Source: Chondrosia reniformis (taxonomy: Eukaryota > Porifera > Demospongiae > Chondrillida > Chondrillidae). From it: a stretch of DNA of 64,000 bases. Positions within the stretch are counted from its first letter, which is position 1. Each line of letters begins with the position of its first letter. The notes under the pieces are model-generated. The model searched no databases and was not told where the DNA came from. It was given only the letters and a program-made list of their open reading frames with translations. Shown here in pieces: positions 1 to 15,000 of the stretch. The stretch lies in contig OX359194.1 in NCBI GenBank assembly GCA_947172415.1, positions 868,001 through 932,000 of the forward strand, read 5' to 3'. Both the position numbers and the translations under genes were made by a program.

Positions 1-1462
1 TAGATTAGCATCTTTTAAAGAGCTAGATGTATTAAAATATTAGGTCATATAATATATTAGTAATGCATGACTGCGCATAGTATGTATGATTTATATACTT
101 AAAATAATATTTATGTCACAGTCTTTATCAGAACAGATAGATCCTATAAATGATGATAATTTCAAAAGGTAAGTTCGATGCAGTTAGAAGGAATCCTTAC
201 GCGTTAAATTTAACATTAAAACGTTTTTCATCCGCATATATATAGGGTATATTTGGATATTTTGTGTTCGAGTTTGCACTTTTGCTATGATGCAAAGATC
301 AGTCTATAATCAGAAACGGCATGGCAACTAAAAGATCTAAAACAGAAGCTATATGATAAAGTGCAAACTACTCTGTTTGACTTCTTCAAACAATAACTTT
401 ATTCTGTTTACAGAGTACATATATGCTTGATATAGGATAGATGTGGAATATACATGTACTTTAGTTAATATGCCAAATCAGATAATATGCTAATTTAATA
501 TAAAAGAAAACTAATTGCGGCATATAGTGGGTGACACAGTATTATGAAACCTATTTGTATAAAGACGTATATGTTTTGATAAGGTTGTTATTCACATTTA
601 TGTTGTAGTCAGTACATTTACATATACTATAACTACAAGCTACAAGTTAATACTCCAATATCAACCATTATGCAAATCTATGTACATAACTTTTATATTG
701 CGCATTGTTAGTAGTTAAATGGTTCAGGTCATACTGTAATAAGATTAATTCTTTATTGGAAACATTATTAGAGAATGATATCGATGGTCCTTGCTTTGTA
801 ATTACATAAGACTCTTGTATACATTTCTAGAGAACACAAGACAAGTATATATTGTGCTGTATACGTATGTATGTACATATGTACATGTGTTTGGACTAAA
901 ACGTTTAAAACAATTTGCTTGTTGTGTTTGGTAGATGCTCTGACATTTGCAATGTTATTGTTTCAATTAAGGACAATTTTCAAAATATTGTTTAATATGA
1001 CCTTATGTTATATGTTTACTCCTTCTAACTTAACAAAAGTGGGATACTGAGATTATTGAGCAACTGCAACATGAATTCTTTTAAATAGAACATTTCAACC
1101 CGGAGGTCTTATATCTCAATATCTCTTATATCTCAGTATCCTATTATGATTGCAACAAATACCCCCTATCACTTTATAGTACAATGTATATATCTAATCT
1201 ATAATAGTATTAGTAAATTTTTAAATGTGTATATTAGCAACCAATTAACCTTGATATTTATAACTCATAAATAAAATTTTATTGTGGCATATATATATAT
1301 ATATAGGATCTATCTTGTTCTGATGAAGACTGTAACGTAAATAGTTATTCAATTATTTCAAGTAAATGATACATAATATGCACAGTCATGCATTACTAAT
1401 ATAATATATATATGACCTAATATTTTGATACACCTAGTTCTTTAAAAGATGCTAATCTATAA
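1..1462. repeat. TIR (foldback) element, left edge cut by window
   Basis: Bases 1 to about 150 are an imperfect reverse complement of about 1310-1462; for example TAGATTAGCATCTTTTAAAG at the left matches the inverse of CTTTAAAAGATGCTAATCTA at the right. The two arms enclose about 1.15 kb with no recognisable coding sequence. The same right arm recurs upstream of gene B at about 31330-31480. Probably a non-autonomous inverted-repeat element; the true left end may lie outside the window. Confidence 0.5.
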
Positions 1463-3033
1463 CTCATGCTCTTTGAACTTCATTATCTCTGTACTACTAT
1501 AGTATAGCATGAAAATTTATTTAGGAATCAGTGTATATATATACTTTTGATGAGTGCATTAGGAAAACTATTTTCAACTTTTTAATGTTTTAAAAAGAGT
1601 TTACAACAATATAAACAACACCAGGTGCTTTTTGTATTATGTGTGGAACACATGTATATTGCATAATATTATGCACATAGAGCCAGTGTAGCAAACCACC
1701 TCAAGCTTATAACTTAGTAGCATGTTATATATCACGTTACCAGGGCAACCGGGTGATATCTGGGGTGTTATAAGCCTTATATTTCACACTTGAACTAGTG
1801 ATATATATTTCACACTTGAACTAGTGATAAATGTTATATCACCAGTACTCATATTTACTTATCATCACCTTACAATTGATTCAAGTCATATGTGATATAT
1901 ATTAGTTATACCACACTCAAGTGTGGTATAACTAGTACAACTAGTACAACTATTAACTAGTACAAATTTCTGTTCACCCTACTCATTCTCATGTTATTGC
2001 AGTGCCAGGGTAACTTTCATTACATGCTTACTTCTCTCATATAAATGACATGAATATATATTCTCATTAAGGCAGTTTACAATTGGTTAGTGCTTGTTGA
2101 GTTATATTTGCACTTGAAATACCTTGATTTTTGATAATTATATATTATATATATTAAGTCTTTTTCATTTTATACGTATGTATAGTTATATATAGTACAG
2201 TAACAATGTCATATGTATGTGTTTCCACGTATAATTATGTAATTAGTAGACCCGGATTCAATCAATCAATTAAATCCATACAGCCATATCTCCTATACAG
2301 GAGGTAGCCACTAGTATACAGTATTAAAATATTTTGGATAAAGAGAAAAAAGAAAAATTAAAGAAAAATAGTAACAGTAGTCAAGATACATCAGAGATCA
2401 TCACTCCACCGCTTTCTAGGCCGTCCTAGACCCGGATTAACTGTATAATAAGCAAGTAACCCTTATACGTATATATAAGATGTTGTGTAACTCATATGTT
2501 ATATAAAGTGTAGGTATCAGTGAATATACGTATACGTATGTAGTATCAGAATCTAATAGTAGATTATATATAATATATATAGCTGTCATATGTATATGTT
2601 TACATACGTACTGTACGTATATATAATATATATCGTATAATATGAATCAATTAAGATTATTTGTAGATTGTTTATAGTATAATATATACACTTGTATGGT
2701 TTTAAGGTACAGTATTAAAACCCAAATAAAAGACTAGATTTACTTTTGTTACAGGACACCAGGAAAGAGTTGGAGAATTGTACAGGTACTTGTACCTGTA
2801 TCAATACTGAAAGGTATATAGCTACTTAATTTTGAGATTTGTCTATATACTTACATCCCTAGCATGCACACTAATAAAAGCTGATTTTTTTGTAAATTAA
2901 ATTCTGAGTTTACATGAATGTTAACATTTTCAATATTATTATACAGTCTTGCTATAATTTTGGCTTGTAAGTTCTATTTATATTGTATAGTGTATTCCCT
3001 GGTATGTAGTCATTAATTTCACATGAAAAGAAG
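530..3033 (+). other. 5' flank of gene A (duplicated upstream of gene B)
   Basis: No gene is visible. The stretch aligns by eye, with small indels, to about 30000-32782 upstream of gene B, up to the start codon in both. It is therefore part of the duplicated unit and should hold whatever promoter the two genes share. No confident TATA or initiator was assigned because the sequence is AT-rich throughout. Confidence 0.6.
1725..1945. repeat. MITE copy, CACTCAAGTGTG-ended family
   Basis: Contains the family core TATATCACGTTACCAGGGCA, then a GGGTGATATCTGGGGTGTTA block, a TTTCACACTTGAACTAGTGA block (partly duplicated here), and ends in the palindrome CCACACTCAAGTGTGG. Further copies lie near 11735-11900, 31755-31945, 35775-36555 and, inverted, 44700-44962. 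No coding capacity. Confidence 0.6.
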
Positions 3034-3097
3034 ATGATCACATCAACTACATCTTTCTTTGTCACAGTCTTTGTGCTTATACAAGCATTTTTAATAA
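3034..3097 (+). other. Gene A exon 1: signal peptide
   Basis: Encodes [21 protein letters not shown], written here in two parts: [10 protein letters not shown] then [11 protein letters not shown], a hydrophobic leader, ending in phase 1 at a GTAAGT donor. Exon 1 of all three genes is exactly 64 nt, which supports the start-codon choice. Gene B differs by one residue (T to A). The first Ig exon follows after a 2.5-kb intron holding a LINE fossil. Confidence 0.85.
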
Positions 3098-6000
3098 GTA
3101 AGTAAGTAATATGTGTTATACAAAATAATGCTTCCTATTATACCTACATATAGTGACCATATGCTATACGTATATATAGATATGTATGACATCCATCCAT
3201 GTAATAAGATGTTCATAGTGAAAGTACCTTCTTCCATAATAGCTAGTAATAATAAGGAAACTATGGCTGTCATATTGATAGGGTAAAAGTGTATATATAT
3301 GGCACGATATTATAAATTGACCATAATAAAAGAGAACTTGGCATATACAAAGGCTCTCTAAGGGTCCCAAGGGCCACATAGATGTTTGCTAGGAAAAAGT
3401 CAATTTCTGTTAGGGTGCCATTTTCTGCGATTTCTACTGGCGGTGCTCACCTCAGTAGCCAGTTTGCCCTTATACTTCTATATACATGTTAAGAAATACA
3501 CAGGACAAGATAGTTAGAATTGGTAGCTCTTCCAGTCAATTACGACTCCACAGGCTGAGGTTGGCCTTCTGTACATCTTGCCATAGTTTACTTAAAAGAC
3601 ATTGCTTGGGCCTTCCCTTTCGTGACTTGAAGACTGCATCTGTACCCACCCAGAGGTCCAAGGCTGCCTGTGCAAGTGATGTAAAAGGCAATCATAGGCT
3701 GTGGCCTAAAAGTCTCAGTCTAGCGAGTTGCAGATCTACTGATGGAGGGTGCGTTCTGGTCAGTTTTTATATACAAGGTCTCATTGTTTATGTCATTCAA
3801 CCATCTGTAGCCAGCCATGATCCGTAGGTGCCGGCAGTGAAGGCACATACGTAGTTTCTCAGTCAGAGTAGCAGTCAATCCCCATGTCCCACCACCATAC
3901 AGCAACGCAGGGCAGACTATGGCATTCCATATATTCAAACTTTCAGTGACAGTGATGCACTCACTCTAGCAAACAATCTGGGAAGCCGATGAAAAGCCAT
4001 GGTTGCTAGCTGCATCCTTCATGCTACATCCTTCATGCTACATCCTCTTCTTCCCCCAGTAGGGATCCTAATGTCTTCACTTTCCACCATTCTATTCCGT
4101 CATGATGGACTTGTACCCTTTGTGTCTTGTCTCTGTTGTAACTCCCTGTCTAACACGTCCATGACTTCTTCTAGATGGATGTGGCTTGTGAACAACATAT
4201 CTGTATCATCTGCATACTGCATTTCAGTAGGGAATCTCAGTGCTGATCTTTAAGGGGAACAAATGGGTCACACTTTCTTGAGAACTCATTCAAATGAGGT
4301 GGTGAAGGTAATAGGGCTGAAGCTGTCCCCTTGTTGAACACCCACTGTGTAAGCAAAGGGAAGGCTTTCACGTACTTAAGTACGAAGTTTCAGTGCTCTG
4401 ACTGCTGCAAACAGTTTTTTGTCCATCTTCTCTGACTGTCTCTAACGCTTCTGCCCTTGCCATCAGTCTATATCTATGCCTTTGTTCCTTAGTAAAGCTG
4501 TCAGTTGTCTCCACTTGTCTCGTGTGGTAGAATGTGCCCCAGCCTTCTGTTTCCTTCCCAAGCATTTTCCTTCAATCTCAGCTTGCGTATCTCCTCCACC
4601 AGGGCTAGGACCTCAAGGTCAGACCCAGCAGTTGACTTTAACACTGCAGAGCACCTCAACAAAGTCATCCCAGCTCAATGTCCAGGAGGGCTGGGAAGCT
4701 TCTCAGAAACCAGATTAGAAAAGGTATCCTGTAGGAACGTGCTCTTGCATAGATTAAATTGTTGGCCTGCGGATTGCACACTTTCTGTGCCAATGCTTCT
4801 TGTTCATGGTGACTGTCACTTGGTAGGCAACAACCTGCCCAAGTCCTGGAGTTCTTCACTGAGCTGAAGTGGCGTGAGGAGATAGCACTGTAGTCAATTT
4901 GATTGTAAATTTGGAGATTGGCCCCTCCATCTGGATCGTGCATGGTGATATTAGCCTTGCCAGGTTGTGATGTGTCTGGAGGCATGCTTTAAACAGGCTA
5001 TTGGCTATGGTAAACCCAACAACTTTGCAAAATTCCAGAAAATCCTCTTTACAATCATTTCTCTTACCCTTTGACTAAGACCCCAAGCAAGATTACGTGT
5101 CACCAGCATTCCATTTCCCAACCTTAGTATTCATGTCACCCAAAACAATAATAACTGCTCATGTAGGAATCAGGTCTACTGCTGCTTCTATATAGCTGTT
5201 GGTAGAAATGGTCACGTATATAGGGTTTGGCACACCTGGGCGATTACAAAGTTAATAGGGGGCACTGACCTGTCAAAGCTTAATTTCACTACTGCCACTC
5301 CATTGCTGACACTCTGCGAAGGTGAAGCCTGTTACTCACTGAAAAGCCCATCCCGCCTTCAAAGAAGAATAAAGTAACATCGCAGTGTGGAACACGCACC
5401 GAGTAAGCATCTGATGGCCGTCTGGACTCTTTTAGTGCAATATCATCCAGCTTATACACTGCGAAGTCCAGCCCCAAGCTGTGCAAGCCAAGACATCGTC
5501 CATCTCTTGATTGATTGAGTGGAGTGGCAGGAATGTATAACCCGTCATAACACAACACTACAAATGCTAAAATTTAGTTTGTATGTATATTTTTGAAGTT
5601 GAGTAGACATTGATCCATGAATGACTTTTATTTTCTTACTAGTTCAGATAACCAAATCTCAACCAACTACTATTATAGTAGCGACCACTCCTTTTCACAC
5701 TACTACCATCACTGTAACACCTACCATTGGTCAATCAGTAGAGCTGCAGTGTAGTGGGAGTGATGTAGGTAAACGATGGTACACTACAGGAAGTGAAGTA
5801 GCATCCACTTCAAATGAAATAAGTATATCTGCTGGAAATACTAGGATATTGGCTTTTTCTTCATTTACTCCAAGTTATGCTGGAACATATACTTGTTTGG
5901 TATCTTCTAAAGGTGATACTCAGACAAAGACAACCTACCCTGTGGTACTTGGTAAGTCATTATGTGATAATCTTTAAAATGATTTGATGTAAACTGCTGT

Positions 6001-9000
6001 CATTAGTGTTGAATTGTGTCTGTATGTGTGCTTGTGTATTAGAATGTAGAACCATCTTATGTAGTAACAGTCGTTAAGAATTTATTTTTAGTCTTCATCT
6101 ATTGTTTTTATTCTAACTACTGGTCGTATCATATATTTATATTTATATATAATATGGATTCATACACAGTAACATTTTCTTTATCTGTATTTTTGAATGG
6201 CAGCTTTCAGTAAGCTCAAGTTTGCTTCCTTTTTCTGCCGTTCTTTATATTATAATTGCAGTATTAGTATTAAGATTAATTGTCTTGATTTACTGTAATG
6301 GAACAATGCTGACTACATATTTTTTCAAATATTTTCTCTGTTGATAAATTTTGTAGTCAATCCATCAGCAACCAACACCATTAGAGTTGGAAGGACTGAT
6401 AATTCAACTACTCCTATCACTATAACACCTACCCTCAGCCAACCTGTAAAGCTGGAATGTGAAGGGACCAGTTTACATAAGGAGTGGTATACTAATGGAA
6501 CTACAGTAACTACCACTCCTGGAGAACTTACTACTACACCTGGAGCTATTAGAACAATATCTATCTCATCATTCAGTCCATCTCATGCTAAAGGATACAC
6601 ATGTACTGTTACTTCAGATTCACTTAGTACTTATCCAGTAATACTAGGTGAGTAATACAATAATTATTGTTCATAAAGAGAGGTTTTAAATGTTCAGAGA
6701 ACATAATATATAACTAAGTATAATACAAAATTTACTATTCCTTTGAAGTCTCATTAACCAAGTCTATGTAATTGTAACATATTTTATACATATTTATTAT
6801 ATAAGGCAGGAAACGTTTAAATAATAAACCACCACAGGAAAGTCTTGTAGGGATCATAAGTACAGTAACTGTTTATCAGTTCCAGTTTGATTGATTATGT
6901 TAACATTTGTAGAATCATTTTTACCTTTTACCATTTACACAGAAACTCCACCTTCTATAACTCCAATAACTCCACCATCTCAAGTACAAGGTGTCATGTT
7001 AAATGGAAGTGAAACATCCTTGACTGTTTCATGGACTGCAGTAACTGATCCAATGTATGATATATTATATGTAGTTAAGTATTCAACTGATAGTGGTACT
7101 GAAACAGATCCACCATCTGATGCTATGAAGAGATCAGGAATTACAGCTACATCAACTACACTGACTGGACTTCAATCAGGTACCACCTACTATGTTTGGG
7201 TAGCAGCTGAAATCCTCGGTGCTGGAGTTCAAGGAATTTACAGTGTGAGAGTTTCAAATTCAGGTAACTAAGAAGAATTTTGCAATGTAATTTCTAAGTC
7301 ATAACTGTAAAGACATTTGTGTATAAACAGACAATTTTAGTAAATTGTGTTACTTTTACATTATCTACGTACGTACGTATGTCCTTAGTACAGTGTTCCA
7401 TACTTAGATTCACTCTATCAATAATGATGTTTGCAATCTTGCAGTCTTAAAAGTATTTACATAATTAATAAAGTAGAAAACTAACCTTTACTGGCTTGTT
7501 TCTCTTTGATTTGACTCAAAAGAATGTAACTTTTGAATTACATACAATGGGAAAGTAGTAATGTCATTTGAACATCATTAATTATTGAATGAGAAGTTGC
7601 AGGAAACTTTTGTCGTTACATAATGTTTGTTGCTACTCAGTGCAATCTCTATAAACCAGTAATAAAGTTTCTAGGCTAAGCCCTTTACTAACAATTTACA
7701 ATTTCACTCTTTTATGACCCTTCCTCATTTGACCCACACATAACTTGGATATTGATATTGACTGTAATTATTGTAAATTGTAATTATTTCATGCCATTAC
7801 ATAAATAGAGTTCAATGTGGTTTAAGGAGCTATATATACGTACAATATATGCTGACCCTTAAAATATCATAAAATGTAAATCAGTACGTATATGTATTAC
7901 GTATATTGATCAGATGTCTCATTTAATTGATGTCTTAGAATAATTAAAGTTATTATTTTAAGCTGGCACCCTTAAGCAATAAAGTATATATGCATCTTAA
8001 ATATAGTATAGCGGGATATTTTGGAAGGTGCAAATTTTCGTATAAATGGCCGTAAGGCCTTCAGAATTGATTTTCGTATTCTTATTTTCACTTTCACATT
8101 TTTACACACGTACGTACATGTAAAACTTTTCGTAGTATTTATTTTCGTATGGCGAGCCATCATACGAAATATACGAAAATTTACACCGATCCAAAATTTC
8201 CCGTTATACGGTATCTTATGGTTACCTATAAAAAATGTGTACTTGGATAATTTATGGTTTATTGGTCTAAAGTGGATGATCTTTGTCTTATTTGGGTTAA
8301 TCTCAAGTATCCGTTGATTGTACCAAGAATGGAGTACATCTAAGAGGGTCTGTAGATCTTTTTCTGATTCTGCACATAAAGCTACATCATCAGCATAGAG
8401 TAGGCTGCACACATTATCTGTTTCTAAGTTCAGGCCAACTCCTGCCTTCCTAAGATCTAGTACCAAATCATTTATAATGATATTAAATAGGGTTGGTGAG
8501 AGGGGGCATCCCTGCTTAACACCTTGATCTACTTTAAAGTAACCTGTAAATAGTTCGTTAACTTTAATTGTGTATCTTACATTTGTGTACATAGCGCTTG
8601 TATAGTCTTCAACAGTTTTCCACTAACACTTAACGTTCTCATCTTCTCCCATAAGTACTTTCTAGATATAGCATCAAGTACCTTCTTAAAGTCTACAAAA
8701 CAGACAAAGGTATCCAAACCCTGCTTCAAGTGTACTAATTGTAAACAGGTGGTCAGCACCTCTAAGTCTATATAAGTCGCTAGGACACAGTTAAAAGGTT
8801 CAATGTAGCACTAGTACATGTCAGACAACATAAAAATAAAGAAATACTTAAACCATAATAACCATAACAAATTTTAAACAAACATCAGCAACATACCAAA
8901 TATGACACACCACATTGAACTAAGGTTGTTTAGAATAACATGTTTAGTGCATGCCACGGATAATATATACAAAGACATTGATTTGTGAATGATTTTTATT

Positions 9001-12000
9001 TTCTTACAGTTCAGATAACCAAATCTCAAGCAACTACTATATATATTACAGTAGCGACAACTCCTGATCCAACTACTACCATCACTGTAACACCTACCAT
9101 TGGTCAATCAGTAGAGCTGCAGTGTAGTGGGAGTGGTGTAGTTAAACTTTGGTACACTACAGGAAGTGAAGTAACACCCACTCCAAATGAAATAATTACA
9201 TCTGCTGGAAATACTAGGATATTGGCTTTCTCTTCATTCACTACAAGTCATGCTGGAACATACACTTGTTTGGTATCTTCTCCTGATGATACTCAGACAA
9301 AGACAACCTACCCTGTGGTACTTGGTGAGTCATTATGTGATAATCTTTAAAATGATTTGATGTAAACTGTTATCATTAGTGTTGAATTGTGTCTGTACAT
9401 GCTTGTGTATTAGAATGTAGAACCATCTTATATAGTAACAGTCATTAGAAATTTAGTTTTTAGTCTTCATCTATTGTTTTTATTCCAACTACTGGTCGTC
9501 TCATTTTGAATGACAACTTTCTTTAAGCTCAAGTTTGTTTCCTTTTTCTGCCGTTCTTTATATTATAACTGTATTAGTATTAAGATTAATTGTCTTGATT
9601 TAATGGAACTGACTGAATTATTGTCTCTGTTGATAAATTCTGTAGTTAATCCATCAGGTATCAACACCTTAACAGTTGGAAGGACTGATGATCCAACTAC
9701 TACTATCACTATAACACCTACCCTCAGTCAACCTGTAATGTTGGAATGTGAAAGGACTAATACAGGAAAGAACTGGTTCACTGATGGAACTGCAGTAACT
9801 AACACTCCTGGAGACCTTATTACTACACCTGGAGCTATTAGAACACTATCTATTTCATCATTCAGTCCAACTCATGCTAAAGGATACACATGTACTGTTA
9901 GTGCCACTCCACTTAGTACTTATCCAGTAATACTAGGTGAGTGATTCATCAATTACAGTTCATAAAGAGAAGTTTTAAATGTTATGTAAACAAACTATAA
10001 TACTAAGTACGTATAATACAAAATTTAATATACGTACCTTTAAAGTCTCATTAACCAAGGCATGTTTGACATTTTGATAATTAGCTGAGGAAACAAGGAG
10101 AATATAGACTGAAATACAATTTTCTTGTGAATGTGGATACAGTTAGGCTTCTTTTCTTCCATTCTCCACTTGGCCAGACAGCTGTTTCAGGGAATTCCAC
10201 CCTTCAGCAGTGATCCTTTCTTCTTTGTCTTTTTGAGTGAATAATCATACTTAAAATAGTAAAAGTAGACAATTCAATTACTATAAATGGCTTTTTTTAT
10301 CATTTTCCATGTACACAGAAACTCCACCTTCTGTACCAGAAATAACTGCACCATCTCAAGTACAAGGAGTCACATTAAGTGGAAGTGGAACATCCTTGAC
10401 TGTTTCATGGACTGCAGTAACTGGAACTGCTATAGGCTATGTAGTTAGATATTCAACTGATAGTGGTACTGAAACAGATCCACCATCTGATGCTATGAAG
10501 AGATCAGGAATTACAGCTACATCAACTACACTGACTGGACTTCAATCAGGTACCACCTACTATGTTTGGGTAGCAGCTGAAATCCTTGGTGCTGGAGTTC
10601 AAGGACCTTACAGTATGATAATGCCAAATCCAGGTAATCTTGTAAATGAAAATGTCATATGTGTGAAAACTGTATAAACAATGACAGACAATTTGATAAT
10701 CAATAGTAAGTAAATTTTGTTGCTTTTACATTATCTACATACATACGTATATCTTTAGTACAGTGTTCCACACTAACCTGGCTTGTTTCATTTGATTTAA
10801 CTCAAAAGAATGTAACTTTTGAATTACATACAATGGGAAAGTAGTGATGTCATTTGTACATCAGTAATTATTGAATAAGAAGTTGCAGTCATTACATAAT
10901 GTTTGTTACTACTCAGTGCAATCTCTATAAACCAGTAATAAAGTTTCTAGGCTGAGCCCTTTACTAACAAATATATACAATTTTACTCTATTATAATCAT
11001 TTGCTATCAAACCAGTATTTCAAGTTTAAAGCAACTTGTGGGGCACCTGGCGACCCCAAACTTGAACTATTTGCTGGTTCTTAGATGTTCATTCTTTGAA
11101 GGTATATATACAATTTAAATAAAAATGAAGTTAAAAGTAGGGATGGCACTATAACAGTGATTGGCACATCTAGACAAAGTAACGAAACAAGACAGTGATC
11201 ATATGGTATCCATGATGCGCCCAAACACAGAAGTGGTGTGTATAGTTAAGTTTCAGTATACCACTTCTGCAATGTTAGCTTACCATATGGTCACTGTCTT
11301 GTATAAAAGGGAATGAAAAACTTGTGAGAGCCTTAAAGAGGATATATAGAGATTCTCCTTTTTTCTCCTCTACTAGGCTAAAAATCTGTTTTAGGGAATT
11401 CCACCCTTCATCAGTGAGTCTCAGTCTCCTTCTTAATGTTTTTACATCCTTAGTCCTCTATGCTTCATCATATCTGTAATATCTCTAAAAGTCATACGTT
11501 CACCTACGGAAGTAATATTAATTTGACTTGTACTGTATATACTACAGTTTATTAAAGGCATATTTAAAGTACCTTGGCAAGCAATTTGAATTGGTTTCTC
11601 ATCTTAAAACTGTCTCACTAAATTATTTTGACTTCTTTTCTCATCAATTATAGCAATTTTATGCAATCTTGCAATCAACCAAATTGGTACAAGTGATTTT
11701 ACCTAGGTTAAAGGTCTAATATATAGGTATATATCACGTTACCAGGACAACCGGGTGATATCCGGGGTGTTATAAACACACTTAAACTAGTGATAAATGT
11801 TATATCAACAGTAGGTCTACTCATGTTTACTTATCATCACCTTACAATACCTTATCATCACCTTTACAATTGATTCAAGTCATACGTGCTATAACTACTA
11901 CGTATGATATATTTTGTCATCTGTCCATCATCCATACTGTTTAAGTTAATTGTAAGATTGTATAATGTCGTTTGGAGTGTAAAACTTACATGATTGGAGA

Positions 12001-15000
12001 AATGTAAAAAATTAAAATTGACTAAATTTGCTTATCCTCTATATCCTCTTGTTCCTTTGCTTATACCATATGCTATATAATATTGTAAATGTTATTTATC
12101 AGTTCCATAATACTATATACTTACTCTTAGTTCCATCTAAAGTTACTGGAGTGTCAGTGTCAGCATCAGTGACATCAAATCAATCATCACTTCATGTCAC
12201 ATGGTCAGCTCCTTCAAGTAAACGTACCATACAAAACTATCAAGTAGACTACAGAGTGGGTACCTCTGGTAGTTGGAGTACACAGAGTCCAAATCCTACA
12301 TCTACTTCAGTGACACTTACTGGTCTTCAAAGTGGAACTACCTACCAAGTGAGAGTGAGAGCTGTGTCTGATGTTGGAAATGGAGAGTGGAGCAATACAG
12401 TTAGTAGGACTACTTATAATGGTACGTATAGATGATTTAAAAATATTCATATGGTGGTCATACTAGCTCTCCTGGGTTTGTCATAAAACATGGCAAATAC
12501 ATACATACTATCTGCTAGTTTTAAATGTAATGTAATGCGTACTGTAACTGCTAATTTGTACATCTAGTGGTTAGCTATTAAATGCTAACAATGATATATT
12601 ATAACCACTTATTTTAACTAATACGTGTCTGGTGAAAAGGTAGATACTGTACAAAATCTAAATCCTTGTCTACTCAATACCTTAACTCTTTCTGAGCTTA
12701 TACAGTATATATTTACTGCATGCATGTTTAGTTATACATTCAATTCTTGCTCCACCATATTTTAAAAATTATTATTCAAATTTTTTTCTACTTCTGACAA
12801 GTTAATAAGTATATATTACAAGTGAGTAATATTAAGATAAATCAGAGAGTGTCAAACAGAAGGATCAATTTACAAGTTACATGGAATCAGCCAGCCAGTG
12901 ATCGTACCATACAACGCTATGAAGTTCAGTACAGGAAACAAGGTGTATCCAGTTGGACCTCAGTAACACCAAACCCAACCACCAGACAGACTACTATAAG
13001 GAATGTGGATAGAGGCAGTGTTTATAATGTTCAAGTGAGAGCTGTGTCTGATGTTGGATCTGGACAGTGGAGAAGTGTTACTAGTCAGATGACATAGTAC
13101 TAAATTTGTCATTTCATCTAAAATGTATATTCTTTTGTAAAAAGCCTGTACTAAATGGACCAGCAACTACATTCATCTGACAGGCCAAAATATCTGTTGG
13201 TTTTCCTTGAGAAAAATATCTCAAAAGGAACCACATTAGTTTGACTAAGAAAACAGTTTAGTTTTTTAGTCATTCCAAATAAATAGGCCAGCCCATAGTA
13301 TCAGTTAGGCAATGTGTTGGAGAAATTGATACCTGTGGACTGGGAGGTACACATGAAAGATACATTCCAAGATTGCATCATGTCTGTTGTTGTACCTCCT
13401 GTTATTAAGTACTATATACCTCACAACTGGTGAGGATGTGAGCCAGAGTCTTTCTGAACACAGTGGTGATATCGATGGTATTTGAATATGAAGGTTGGCA
13501 TTGTGTCTATTATGCTGTTCTGTTATGGCAATGTAAAATTGAACCTGGAAGTTCCATGGAAGGACTTAAAGAATGATCCTAACTTTTATTATTCCGACTT
13601 CCTGGGACTGCTTGCATCATTTTCAGATTCTTCATGATATCCAAATATATATTATATACTATAGAATAGAAATATCCAGAAAGCATTCATTATATAAAAT
13701 AATAAATATATCGGGTGTACTGGGACCAAAGGATCTGGATATCTATATAGCTACTTACGTACATGCATCTTCCGATTAACTGGAGAGAGAACTGACACCA
13801 ATTGCAACTTGCAAAGTATGATGTGGATTTGCATCTTCTGAAAATAGCTTTAAAAATGATGTCTCTTGATGAAACAGATTTATAGTCACCCAGGAAACCA
13901 AAAGAAATATGGATATGTTGTATTAATTTATGGAAAACTGAGGTGACATGATCATACAATTTATCTATGGTTTATCCAACTATTTTGGCTGAAACATTTT
14001 GATTTTGTACCAGGTCCTACTAAATTGTGTGATTGCTTGAAAAAATGTTTTAGTCCAGATTACCTATAGAAAGCAATAATTATACAAAGTACAATATATT
14101 TAAAGACCTTCTTCCTATATGTATAATGCTTCATTTGTACCACTGTAGCAAGTAATGCTTCAGCTCCTACTAATGTAATGGCAATTCCACTATCAGGACA
14201 AGTTGGAATTAGAGTATCTTGGACTGTACCACCTCTTCCAGCAGGTCTACCCATCACTGGATACTCAATACAGTATAAGATAAGAGGATCTGGATTGACA
14301 TATGTGACAGTGACAGTTGGAGCTGGTACAACTCAAAGAGATATAACTAGTTTACAGAGTAGCACTGAATATCGTATCAGAGTTGCTACAATAACTGGTT
14401 TAGGAACAGGACCATACTGTTGTATCCGAAACATGTACAGAGTGATTGTTAATTCTAGTGAGTGAAATTCATACAAATCATCATTCATAAAGATGACGTG
14501 AAAGTAAGGAATATGGTTGTTAAGCTTTAAAAATCTACATACTTGATACTTACTAGGCAAAGTGTTTATATATACTCAGGAAGTCTCTGACCTCTAAATA
14601 TATACATAATGTAGTTGCACAATTTCCATCAAGAGTTTGATACATGATACATTTAAAAAATATCCTATCTCTCTTGATGGAATATTGAGCATGATTTCTA
14701 AAACCATAACTGGCTTTCCACAGCCAAAGCTGGAATCAAAATTATAGATCTATGAAATTGTATTGGATAATTGCTTAACTGCTCTAACCTTTGGGATAAC
14801 AATGTTTGTATCTTTTTATATGCATATTATTGCCTTCCTTCCATCATAATAATATTATATATATATTGATTAAATTATAATGATACTATTACAAGATAAT
14901 ACGATGCTATATACGTATATATTTCAAAACAGCCTCAGTTGCTCCAACTAACCTTATGGTATCCCCTCCTCCTGGATTGTGTCATCAACTGGAGGTTACT

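Noticed and set aside
4476-4867. Plus-strand frames of 80-120 codons in intron 1
   Set aside because: Antisense shadows of the minus-strand LINE fossil.
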